Positions 52,510 through 60,867 of a stretch of DNA of 64,000 nt are shown piece by piece. Numbering within the stretch: the stretch's first letter is position 1; every line of letters starts with the position of its first letter. Under the pieces are notes generated by a model. It was given only the letters and a program-made list of their open reading frames with translations, made no database searches and had not been told where the DNA came from. The translations under genes were made by a program, and so were the position numbers. The stretch comes from Dehalococcoidia bacterium (GTDB lineage: Bacteria; Chloroflexota; Dehalococcoidia; Lucifugimonadales; Lucifugimonadaceae): assembly GCA_002728715.1 (NCBI GenBank), contig PBVQ01000001.1, forward strand, positions 12,191 through 76,190, written 5' to 3'.

Positions 52510-53013
52510 ATGAACAATTTAACGCCACCTGAGGGAAATCTGGATAAAAAATTACAATATTTTGCAAAATTTAAAACTGAAAAGGGCGATTTTACAGCCA
52601 TACTATACCCAAATGAAGCCCCTTTAACTGTGGAAAATTTTATTAATTTATCTGAAAAAAACTTTTATAACGGCACAACTTTTCATAGAGTTATTCCAGG
52701 ATTTATGGCACAAGGAGGAGACCCAACTGGAACCGGTTCTGGAGGGCCTGGATACAAATTTAATGATGAGTTTTCTTCAAGTTTGCGTCATGATGGGGAA
52801 GGTATTTTATCTATGGCTAACGCAGGACCCAACACGAATGGTAGCCAATTTTTCATAACATATACTGCTACTCCACATCTTGATGGGATGCATACAGTTT
52901 TTGGAAAGATAATAGAAGGAATGGATGTAGTTAATTCTATTAGGGAAAGAGATCCTATGTCTGATGCTGAAGAAGGGGATAAAATACATAAAATAACTAT
53001 AGAAAAAAAGTAA
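52510..53013 (+). CDS. Peptidyl-prolyl isomerase, cyclophilin type, cytosolic
   Basis: [30 protein letters not shown] and [23 protein letters not shown]; no signal peptide. Confidence 0.92.
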   Translation: MNNLTPPEGNLDKKLQYFAKFKTEKGDFTAILYPNEAPLTVENFINLSEKNFYNGTTFHRVIPGFMAQGGDPTGTGSGGPGYKFNDEFSSSLRHDGEGILSMANAGPNTNGSQFFITYTATPHLDGMHTVFGKIIEGMDVVNSIRERDPMSDAEEGDKIHKITIEKK

Positions 53014-53015
53014 CT

Positions 53016-55067
53016 TTATTTGTTGGGCAATCTTTTATAAAAACTAAATAATTTACCTCCCACACCTATTTGATTACGGCTACTTAATTTTATATTTGAT
53101 GGAGCAGGTTTTCCATTAACTCTAACTGATATATCTTCTCTATTTTCCTTAAGTCTTAATTCCACAAAATTATGTAAGAACTTAAATCCTCCAGAATTCA
53201 ATGCAATTGTTTTTAATTCCGAGGTATAAACAAAATCCTTTGAGATTATTTTATTTAATTGTGATCTATCCAAATTATAAAAATTTACTAATACTTTACC
53301 TTGATCATCGATTAAGTAGCCATACGGAGAAATTTTTCTTCGTATTATCACAACCGATAATGTAATTAAACATAGTATTAATATTAGTATAAATAAATAT
53401 ATAATCCTTATTCCAAATAAAGTGATTGGATAGGTAATTATATTTGCACTTATTTCAGTATCGGGTGCAGAAATCTCAAAGTCTCTACCCAAATAATTAT
53501 CTTCTAGTTTTAAGTTGAGTTTGTAATTCCCAGTTTGAGAAATTTTTGCAAAAACGTCAAATTTCCATGATTTATCTGGTTCTGGTTCAGATAGCATGAT
53601 GAAACTTGTATCATATTCATTAGAGCCATTTGATAGAGTACCTAAAATATTCTTAGAATTAGTTAGAAATGGATAATCAGAAACAGTTATTGTTATACTT
53701 GCGACATTCAGGTTTTCATTCTTAGAACCTTCGACATTTGATGTTCTAGTAATATTAATTTTTGGGAAAATTTCAGTTTGAAAAGATGCATTAGTAATAA
53801 TCTTAGATGTATATTCAGGCCAGGAAAGCTCTAATTCAATATTATTAGCTCCGGGATCAAAATTATCAATAATTTCAAATGAGTAGATACCATCATCAGG
53901 GTTTTTATCGCCTGAAAGCCCAGAATCATTTAGATTATACGACTTTATATCTATACCATTTGAGACTGTAGCTTGAATAATTGCATCAGTTATTATTTGT
54001 GGATTATCATCTATATAAATTGAAGCTTCAATTAGAATCGGCTCGCTTTTTGGAAATGGCGGAGCTTCAATTATCCTTAATTCTAGAGGGTTTAGAATTT
54101 CAGAGTATAAATTTATTTCTCCACCAGTTTCACTAACTGATCTAACACTCCAAGTACCAGGTGAAGGATTATTTATCGTAATCAAATCTAAGTTCAAAGT
54201 TCTTAACAAATCAACATTAGACATTTCAGATAATGCTTTTGTTCCATTAGGAGAAAATAAAGAAATTTCCGTATCAAAGTTTTCTTTGACTAGCAATATA
54301 GATAAAGATTGAGTAAATGGAGAAATATCAATGGGGATAAGCTTTGGATTATTCTTCCCTAGTTCGGATCTCATAATTTCAGTATAGTTTTGTTCATTTA
54401 TATAATTTACAAAGCTACCAAATCCACCCAGAGTACCGAGATCAAAAAAATTACCTGATGAAGAGGAGGATATTTCTCCCATTAATTCTCTTGAAACAAT
54501 ATCTGAAGATGGCAAGGTAACTACATCGATTGTCCACCCTTCTAAGGCAAACAACTCCCCTATATTTTTAAATCTTTCTCTTGTTTTCTCTGATTCTCCT
54601 GTTATTCTTCCAGGAGTAATTATCAATACATTTGATCCAGAAACAGCATCCAATTTATTAAATTCAGAGTAGATATCCGTAAGAGCACCAAGTTGATCTG
54701 ATCTTAAATTAGAGGAGTTTTTTGAAGTATTTTCTAAGGAAATTAGCAAATTATCAATCCATTTTCCATCATTATCTGTTTCAGAATAAAAATCAATCAT
54801 AGTACTATTAGAATCAAAGGTTCCAACAAAAATATTTTCAATTTTTGTGTTCTTTCCTATAATACCCAGAGCAGTATTTAGTGCTATTTCATCAATATTT
54901 GACTTAATTATCTGCTCATCAATAATGATTGAATTGTACTTTTTTTGTTCCTGAATTTCTTGGGCAAAAATCTTTTGGAAATTTAGATTAGTTGATAAAA
55001 GTATAATCATTATGAAAATACTTAAATATATAAATCGAGATATGAATTTACTATAGTTCCAAATCAT
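53016..55067 (-). CDS. Membrane-anchored VWA-like protein with C-terminal TM and cytoplasmic tail
   Basis: N-terminal hydrophobic signal, VWA-like central segment (GSNVLIITPGRI, ...GWTIDVVTLPSSD), TM near the C-terminus (IRIIYLFILILILCLITLSVVII), then about 100 soluble residues. Confidence 0.65.
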   Translation of the reverse strand: MIWNYSKFISRFIYLSIFIMIILLSTNLNFQKIFAQEIQEQKKYNSIIIDEQIIKSNIDEIALNTALGIIGKNTKIENIFVGTFDSNSTMIDFYSETDNDGKWIDNLLISLENTSKNSSNLRSDQLGALTDIYSEFNKLDAVSGSNVLIITPGRITGESEKTRERFKNIGELFALEGWTIDVVTLPSSDIVSRELMGEISSSSSGNFFDLGTLGGFGSFVNYINEQNYTEIMRSELGKNNPKLIPIDISPFTQSLSILLVKENFDTEISLFSPNGTKALSEMSNVDLLRTLNLDLITINNPSPGTWSVRSVSETGGEINLYSEILNPLELRIIEAPPFPKSEPILIEASIYIDDNPQIITDAIIQATVSNGIDIKSYNLNDSGLSGDKNPDDGIYSFEIIDNFDPGANNIELELSWPEYTSKIITNASFQTEIFPKINITRTSNVEGSKNENLNVASITITVSDYPFLTNSKNILGTLSNGSNEYDTSFIMLSEPEPDKSWKFDVFAKISQTGNYKLNLKLEDNYLGRDFEISAPDTEISANIITYPITLFGIRIIYLFILILILCLITLSVVIIRRKISPYGYLIDDQGKVLVNFYNLDRSQLNKIISKDFVYTSELKTIALNSGGFKFLHNFVELRLKENREDISVRVNGKPAPSNIKLSSRNQIGVGGKLFSFYKRLPNK

Positions 55068-55135
55068 AATTCAATATTACTGAAAAACGTATCATAGCAG
55101 TAGTATAAATATCAAACAAGATTTTGTGATTTTAA

Positions 55136-55175
55136 ACAAATGAAGCGTGATGAACTTTTATCACGCTTCATTTGT
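55136..55175. terminator. Perfect 16-bp inverted repeat with 8-nt loop, probable transcription terminator downstream of the 55199..55894 gene
   Basis: ACAAATGAAGCGTGAT-GAACTTTT-ATCACGCTTCATTTGT. The arms are exact reverse complements and lie between two minus-strand genes. Confidence 0.75.
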
Positions 55176-55198
55176 AAATTTATTTGTAAATTAGATAT

Positions 55199-55894
55199 CT
55201 ATTTATTTTGATTTCTGTAAATAGTTACCCCTGAAGAAATAATTAATAGTGCCCAAATAAGATACAAGTATCCTACAATAGTAACTCCTTCTTCAGTATT
55301 AATATTCCAAATTGATGTAACTACAATGCCTACTAGTCCAACCAGTGCTATAGCTTGAGATAACCTTACATTAATTATTTTAGCCTCAATAGAAGCTAGC
55401 CCCAGTACAAGTACAGATAAAGATGCAACATAAACAAATGCCTGATTTACTCCAAATGCAGCAGCATGTAATGTTCCAGCATAACCCATATAAGTTGCAG
55501 ACCCTGCTGCATTTCCAGCTGCTGCAGCGGCGGCTCCTTTTTCAGCCAAATCAGTTTCTCCAAGAGTTAATCCAATAAAAACAGCTGAGAGTGCTAAGCT
55601 TGCAACAGTCAAAATTAACGCCGCGTTCATACGAATTTTAGCTTCTCCATCTGGTGTTATTGATGAAAGTCGTAAAATTCCACCTGTGTAAATAATAAAA
55701 CCAAATAAAATTAATATAGAATAAATTCTAATAGAATCTCCATTTGCCGCTAATTTACCCAAGTAAGCTTCCGCATTTTGCGGATCAGTGGGTTGAATAC
55801 CTACGTGCGGTTGTAATAAATTGAATAGAACTATTAAGACTGGACCAAGAATCAACCAGACAATCCCAATATTCTCCATTTTTTTTGCTGCCAT
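55199..55894 (-). CDS. Integral membrane protein of unknown function
   Basis: Approximately six hydrophobic helices; Ala-rich loop AEKGAAAAAAGNAAGSATYMG. Confidence 0.75.
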   Translation of the reverse strand: MAAKKMENIGIVWLILGPVLIVLFNLLQPHVGIQPTDPQNAEAYLGKLAANGDSIRIYSILILFGFIIYTGGILRLSSITPDGEAKIRMNAALILTVASLALSAVFIGLTLGETDLAEKGAAAAAAGNAAGSATYMGYAGTLHAAAFGVNQAFVYVASLSVLVLGLASIEAKIINVRLSQAIALVGLVGIVVTSIWNINTEEGVTIVGYLYLIWALLIISSGVTIYRNQNK

Positions 55895-55918
55895 AAAATT
55901 CTCCTTTCGGCAAACTAT

Positions 55919-55940
55919 ATTGTTACAAAATTGTTACAAA
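55919..55940. promoter_or_regulatory. Tandem 11-bp direct repeat ATTGTTACAAA x2 upstream of the 55199..55894 gene
   Basis: Two exact adjacent copies, 55919-55929 and 55930-55940, starting 25 nt upstream of the minus-strand start codon. Operator or promoter role is a guess. Confidence 0.4.
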
Positions 55941-56055
55941 TTTGTAAATATACAAAAAAGATAGCACAAAATTATAAAAAAGTATAATTTTTGTAGGTAA
56001 TTAATCTAACTTTAGGATATATTATTATCAAGAATTTCAAAGGAATTTACTAAAT

Positions 56056-57216
56056 ATGAAAATAAAAAAAATTGAATCATTTAATGTTAGAGGTGAAAGT
56101 GGGAGAATATATTTTATAGTAAAAGTAAGTACAAATACTGAGTATTATGGATTAGGAGAAGTTGGTATAAAAGGTTGGGGATCTGCAATAATGAGTGCAG
56201 TTGACCACTTGTCAGAAATACTTATTGATGAAGATCCTTGGGAATCTGAAAAACTATGGCAAAAAATGTTTAGGGGTGGATTTTTCCCAGCAGATACAGT
56301 TTACTCTTGTGCGATCTCAGCTATAGACATTGCTCTTTGGGATATAAAAGGAAAATCTATAGATAAGCCTGTATATAAGTTATTAGGAGGCCCAGTTAGA
56401 GATAAAGTTATTTCTTATCCTCATGTACAAGGAATAAATATCCCAGATTTGTTAGAAAGTGCAAAAAAACACATTGATGCCGGCTGGAAATTTCTTAGAT
56501 GGCATCAATTAGAAACTGAACCTTTTGATAAAAATAATAATGCAACGTTTGATCCACTAAAATCAATTCAGATATCTATAAATTCTTTTGAAGAAGTGAG
56601 AAAAAACTTTGGAAATGATATTCAATTATGCTTTGATGTTCATACAAGATTAAATCCAACATTGACAATTGAAATGTGTAAAGAATTAGAAAAATATAAA
56701 CCGTTTTTTATTGAAGATCCAACCAGATCTGAAAATCCCGATGTGTACAAACTCTTAAGAAAAAAAATAAACTTACCGTTAGCCGCAGGAGAACAATGGG
56801 GTTCAAAGTGGCCATTTAGACAGGTAATAGAAGAAGATCTAATAGATTATGCAAGAATAGATCTATGTATCGTTGGAGGAATTACTGAAGCCTTAAAAAT
56901 TACACATTGGGCAGAAACTCATTACATTGATATAGTTCCTCACAATCCTCTAGGGCCAGTTAGTGCAGCAGCCTGCGTTTCTTTGTGCATGGCATCAACC
57001 AATGTAGGGGTTCAAGAAATGCCTACAAAACCTGGTTCACTAGACAACAAATTATTTCCTAAGCAAATAGAGTGGGATGAAGGGTATTCATGGTGTCCTG
57101 ATGTGCCTGGATTGGGAGTAGATTTCAGTATTGAAGAAGCAGAAAGATGTGCAGTAGAACCATCAAGGTCAGGTGGTAATTTATATAGACCAGATGGGTC
57201 ATTTACAAATTGGTAA
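56056..57216 (+). CDS. Mandelate racemase/muconate lactonizing enzyme family protein
   Basis: CAISAIDIALWDIKGKSIDKPVYKLLGGPVRDKV, LCFDVHTRLNP, FIEDPTRSEN and LAAGEQWGSKWPFR. Confidence 0.9.
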   Translation: MKIKKIESFNVRGESGRIYFIVKVSTNTEYYGLGEVGIKGWGSAIMSAVDHLSEILIDEDPWESEKLWQKMFRGGFFPADTVYSCAISAIDIALWDIKGKSIDKPVYKLLGGPVRDKVISYPHVQGINIPDLLESAKKHIDAGWKFLRWHQLETEPFDKNNNATFDPLKSIQISINSFEEVRKNFGNDIQLCFDVHTRLNPTLTIEMCKELEKYKPFFIEDPTRSENPDVYKLLRKKINLPLAAGEQWGSKWPFRQVIEEDLIDYARIDLCIVGGITEALKITHWAETHYIDIVPHNPLGPVSAAACVSLCMASTNVGVQEMPTKPGSLDNKLFPKQIEWDEGYSWCPDVPGLGVDFSIEEAERCAVEPSRSGGNLYRPDGSFTNW

Positions 57217-57232
57217 AAGAAAGGAAAATGTA

Positions 57233-58417
57233 ATGAAAGTTACACAAATTAGAAGTTTCCCGGTAACAGACAAAGAAGGAAGATCTTATTTTATAGTAAG
57301 AGTAGATACAGACGCAGGACATCACGGTCTTGGTGAAGTGGGAATTAGAAATTGGGGTAAGGCTGTAAAAAATGCTATAGATCATCTGAGTGAATTGGTG
57401 ATTGGATCTGATCCATGGGAAACAGAAAAATTATGGCAAATGATGTTTAGGGGAGGTTTTTTTCCTGCAGACAAAGTTTACTCATGTGCGATATCTGCAA
57501 TTGACATAGCACTTTGGGATATAAAGGGTAAATCAGTTAATATGCCAGTTTATAAGCTCTTAGGAGGCCCTGTAAGAAATAAAGTTATTTCATACCCACA
57601 TACTCAAGGAAAAACAATAGATGAGTTGATTGAAAACTGTAAAAAAGCAGTAGATGACGGATGGAAATTTGTACGTTGGGGTCAACCAGAAACTGAGGGT
57701 AAATTAGAAGTACCATCAAGTGCAGCTCCATGGAATCAACCTACAAAATTAGAACCTTTAGAATCTATGAAAATTGCGGTAGAAATGATGAGTAAAGTAA
57801 GAGATGCTGTAGGACCTGATATACAAATGACATTTGATGTTCACACAAGACTAGACACCGCACATGTCATATCAATGTGTAAGGAACTTGAGCAATTTAA
57901 GCCATTTTTTATAGAAGATCCAATAAGATCAGAAAATCAAAATACTTATAGAATAATAAGAGACAAAATTAATCTACCATTAGCTGCTGGCGAGCAATGG
58001 GCTTCAAAATGGCCTTTTAGACAAGTCATAGAAGAAGATCTAATAGATTATGCAAGAATAGATCTATGTATAGTAGGAGGACTTACTGAAGCTCTAAAAA
58101 TTACTCATTGGGCTGAAACCCATTATATTGATATAGTGCCTCATAATCCACTTGGACCAGTTAGTGCAGCAGCATGCGTATCTTTATGTATGGCTTCAAC
58201 AAATGTAGGAGTTCAAGAAATGCCCAAAAAACCAGGTTCTTTTTCAAATGACCTATTTCCTAAACAAATTGAGTGGGAGGATGGATATTCGTGGTGTCCG
58301 GATAAACCAGGTTTAGGTGTAGAATTTGATATTGAAGTTGCAGAAAATTCCTATTCTGAGCCTCATGGCTGGCCTGCATTTTATGAAAGAAATGATGGGG
58401 CATTTACTAATTGGTAA
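57233..58417 (+). CDS. Mandelate racemase/muconate lactonizing enzyme family protein, tandem paralogue
   Basis: CAISAIDIALWDIKGKSVNMPVYKLLGGPVRNKV, MTFDVHTRLDT and LAAGEQWASKWPFR. ATG at 57233 preferred over 57173. Confidence 0.9.
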   Translation: MKVTQIRSFPVTDKEGRSYFIVRVDTDAGHHGLGEVGIRNWGKAVKNAIDHLSELVIGSDPWETEKLWQMMFRGGFFPADKVYSCAISAIDIALWDIKGKSVNMPVYKLLGGPVRNKVISYPHTQGKTIDELIENCKKAVDDGWKFVRWGQPETEGKLEVPSSAAPWNQPTKLEPLESMKIAVEMMSKVRDAVGPDIQMTFDVHTRLDTAHVISMCKELEQFKPFFIEDPIRSENQNTYRIIRDKINLPLAAGEQWASKWPFRQVIEEDLIDYARIDLCIVGGLTEALKITHWAETHYIDIVPHNPLGPVSAAACVSLCMASTNVGVQEMPKKPGSFSNDLFPKQIEWEDGYSWCPDKPGLGVEFDIEVAENSYSEPHGWPAFYERNDGAFTNW

Positions 58418-58428
58418 ACTAAAGTATA

Positions 58429-58698
58429 ATGTTTTTTTTGTATACACCATCAATATATGGATTTGCTAGCGCTTTTATTTTCCTAATTTTGGCAATATCT
58501 TCAATTAATGAAGACTCTTTGCTAAAAGCAACAGGATGGATAACTTTAACTACTTCATACATAATTAAGCATTTACCTAAGTTTTTTGTATTAAGATTTG
58601 TTAATTTATTCGCATTAATACTATTATTAATCGGCTTTACTATCATTTTTTATGTCTATAGTGATGAGATAAAATTCTTAAAAGACTTAATAAATTAA
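58429..58698 (+). CDS. Small membrane protein of unknown function (89 aa)
   Basis: Two to three hydrophobic segments; fills the space between the enolase-family gene and the convergent SDR. Confidence 0.5.
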   Translation: MFFLYTPSIYGFASAFIFLILAISSINEDSLLKATGWITLTTSYIIKHLPKFFVLRFVNLFALILLLIGFTIIFYVYSDEIKFLKDLIN

Positions 58699-59471
58699 TC
58701 TATCATTAAACCACCGTCAATTACTAACTGTGTTCCAGTTACATATGAAGATTCTTTTGATGCTAAAAATAATGCACCATAAGCAATCTCTTTAGGATCT
58801 CCCATTCTCTTTAAGAGAGCATCTTGCCCAAACTCTTTATATGCTTCATCTGGATTCAATCCCAGTGATTTAATATGCTTGTCAGTTGCTCTTGTCCTAA
58901 TTGAACCAGGGCATATTGAGTTTACTCTTATGTTATACTCTGCAAGATCCATGGCTAAACACCTAGTTAATTGAATAACGGCCCCCTTTGATGTGTTATA
59001 TGGAACAAATTCAGGCTGAGCAATAAATGATGATACTGATGCTATATTAATTATGGAGCTATCATTATTCTTCTTTAATGAATCTAGTGAATGCTTAACA
59101 CAGTTAGCATAACCTATCACATTAACCCCAAGTACCTTTTCCCAATCTTTTATTTCTATGTTTTCAATTTTTCCAAATACAAAAGCAGCAGCGTTATTCA
59201 CTAAAATATTTACCTCAGCAATTTTACTTAAGGCATTTTTCATCATATTTTTTACTGATTCTTCATTCGATGTATCCACGGGAATGTAAAAACTATTTCC
59301 ATTATTAGAATTAATTAAATCAACTGTTTCCTTACCTGCATCCTGTTCAATATCAGCGACTATTACATTTGCACCTTCCTCTGCAAATAGACATGCTATT
59401 GCCCTTCCAATACCATTACCTCCACCTGTTACTATTGCGTTTCTATTTCTTAATCTCATAATTTGCTCCAA
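58695..59471 (-). CDS. SDR family oxidoreductase
   Basis: VTGGGNGIGRAIA, NNAAAF, YNTSKGAV and GTQLVIDGGLMID. Confidence 0.9.
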   Translation of the reverse strand: MEQIMRLRNRNAIVTGGGNGIGRAIACLFAEEGANVIVADIEQDAGKETVDLINSNNGNSFYIPVDTSNEESVKNMMKNALSKIAEVNILVNNAAAFVFGKIENIEIKDWEKVLGVNVIGYANCVKHSLDSLKKNNDSSIINIASVSSFIAQPEFVPYNTSKGAVIQLTRCLAMDLAEYNIRVNSICPGSIRTRATDKHIKSLGLNPDEAYKEFGQDALLKRMGDPKEIAYGALFLASKESSYVTGTQLVIDGGLMID

Positions 59472-59549
59472 AAAATATATTAACTGTTGATAATTTTATA
59501 GTATAAAATTATATTTATAACATAGAAAATGTTTACTTAAGAGGTGCTT

Positions 59550-60146
59550 ATGATCAATGAAGGTTTTGGTCAAAACAAAAGTAAAAACGAAAAAATCCCC
59601 CCCGGACAATATCTAGAAAAATCTTTTCCCATACTGTCTGCTGGCCCAACTGTTCATATTAATAAGGAATCATGGGATTTTACTATACATGAAAATGATA
59701 CAATAATTTCAAAAATTTCATGGGAAGACTTAAATAATTTTCCCAAAAAAGAAATAAATACTGACATTCATTGTGTTACAAAATGGTCTAAACTAGAAAC
59801 TAATTGGGAAGGAGTATCTTTCAAAGATATATTCGAAACTGTTCCAATTAAGAAAAAATATAGATATATCATGGCTTATTCAGAGGGTGGATACACTACT
59901 AATGTACCCTTAATTGATATCCTTGATGACAAAGGTTTTCTAGCTTACAAGTATGATAAAAAAGATATTACTCCTGAGCATGGAGGTCCAGTGAGATTAT
60001 TCATACCTCATTTATATTTTTGGAAATCAGCAAAGTGGATTCGAGGAATAAAATTGCTAGAAAATGACCAGCCTGGGTTTTGGGAAAAATATGGCTACCA
60101 TATGTATGGTGACCCCTGGAAAGAACAAAGATACCAGGGTGACTGA
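59550..60146 (+). CDS. Sulfite oxidase-like molybdopterin-dependent oxidoreductase
   Basis: DIHCVTKWSKLETNWEGVSFKDIF (Moco-ligand Cys context), GGYTTNVPL, HGGPVRLFIPHLYFWKSAKWIRGIKL. GTG at 59544 is an alternative start. Confidence 0.88.
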   Translation: MINEGFGQNKSKNEKIPPGQYLEKSFPILSAGPTVHINKESWDFTIHENDTIISKISWEDLNNFPKKEINTDIHCVTKWSKLETNWEGVSFKDIFETVPIKKKYRYIMAYSEGGYTTNVPLIDILDDKGFLAYKYDKKDITPEHGGPVRLFIPHLYFWKSAKWIRGIKLLENDQPGFWEKYGYHMYGDPWKEQRYQGD

Positions 60147-60867
60147 GAGCAGAAAATTACTTTGGGAATTGGGAAAAGTAATCGATATTAAATCAATTTC
60201 CCCAAAAGTTAAGTTATTTACTATTGAAACAAAAAAACCACATCGTATAGAACCAGGTCAACATTTTGATATAAAACTCACATCAGATTCAGGTTACGTA
60301 GCCCAAAGAAGTTATTCTGTAATATCTGATTCAAATTACACAAATCAATTTGAATTTGGTATATCTAAAATTACTGATGGTGAGGTTTCAAAATATTTAC
60401 ATGAAAAATTATCAATATCTCAAAATTTATTAATTAGAGGCCCAATAGGAAAATATTTTAATCTAAATAAAACTACTGAATCAGTAATTCTTATAGCAGG
60501 AGGCATAGGAATTACGCCTTTTATTTTTTATCTTAGACAAAAAAATTACAAGAATAAAATATCACTAATATATAGTGCTAAAAATCAAGAAGAATTTCTT
60601 TTTAAAAAAGAGTTAGAAAATAAAAATAAATTATATAAAAACTTTAGTCTTATAGTTACATTAACTAAAGAAAATAAAGAAACATGGAAAGGCTTAGATT
60701 CAAGAATAAATAGCAAAATTTTAAAAAAAACAATAAAAAATCATTTAGGCATCAAGACAACTTATTTTGTTTGTGGAGGTAGTAATTTTGTAGAAAATAT
60801 AAGTAGCAAGTTGATCAGAGTTGGAATTGAGTACCAAGATATAAAAATTGAAAGATTTGGACCTTAA
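60139..60867 (+). CDS. FAD-binding ferredoxin-NADP reductase-like oxidoreductase
   Basis: RSYSVISDS (FAD motif), GPIGKYF and AGGIGITPFIFYLR (NAD(P) motif). GTG at 60139 overlaps the upstream gene end; the listed start at 60064 is less likely. Confidence 0.85.
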   Translation: MTESRKLLWELGKVIDIKSISPKVKLFTIETKKPHRIEPGQHFDIKLTSDSGYVAQRSYSVISDSNYTNQFEFGISKITDGEVSKYLHEKLSISQNLLIRGPIGKYFNLNKTTESVILIAGGIGITPFIFYLRQKNYKNKISLIYSAKNQEEFLFKKELENKNKLYKNFSLIVTLTKENKETWKGLDSRINSKILKKTIKNHLGIKTTYFVCGGSNFVENISSKLIRVGIEYQDIKIERFGP

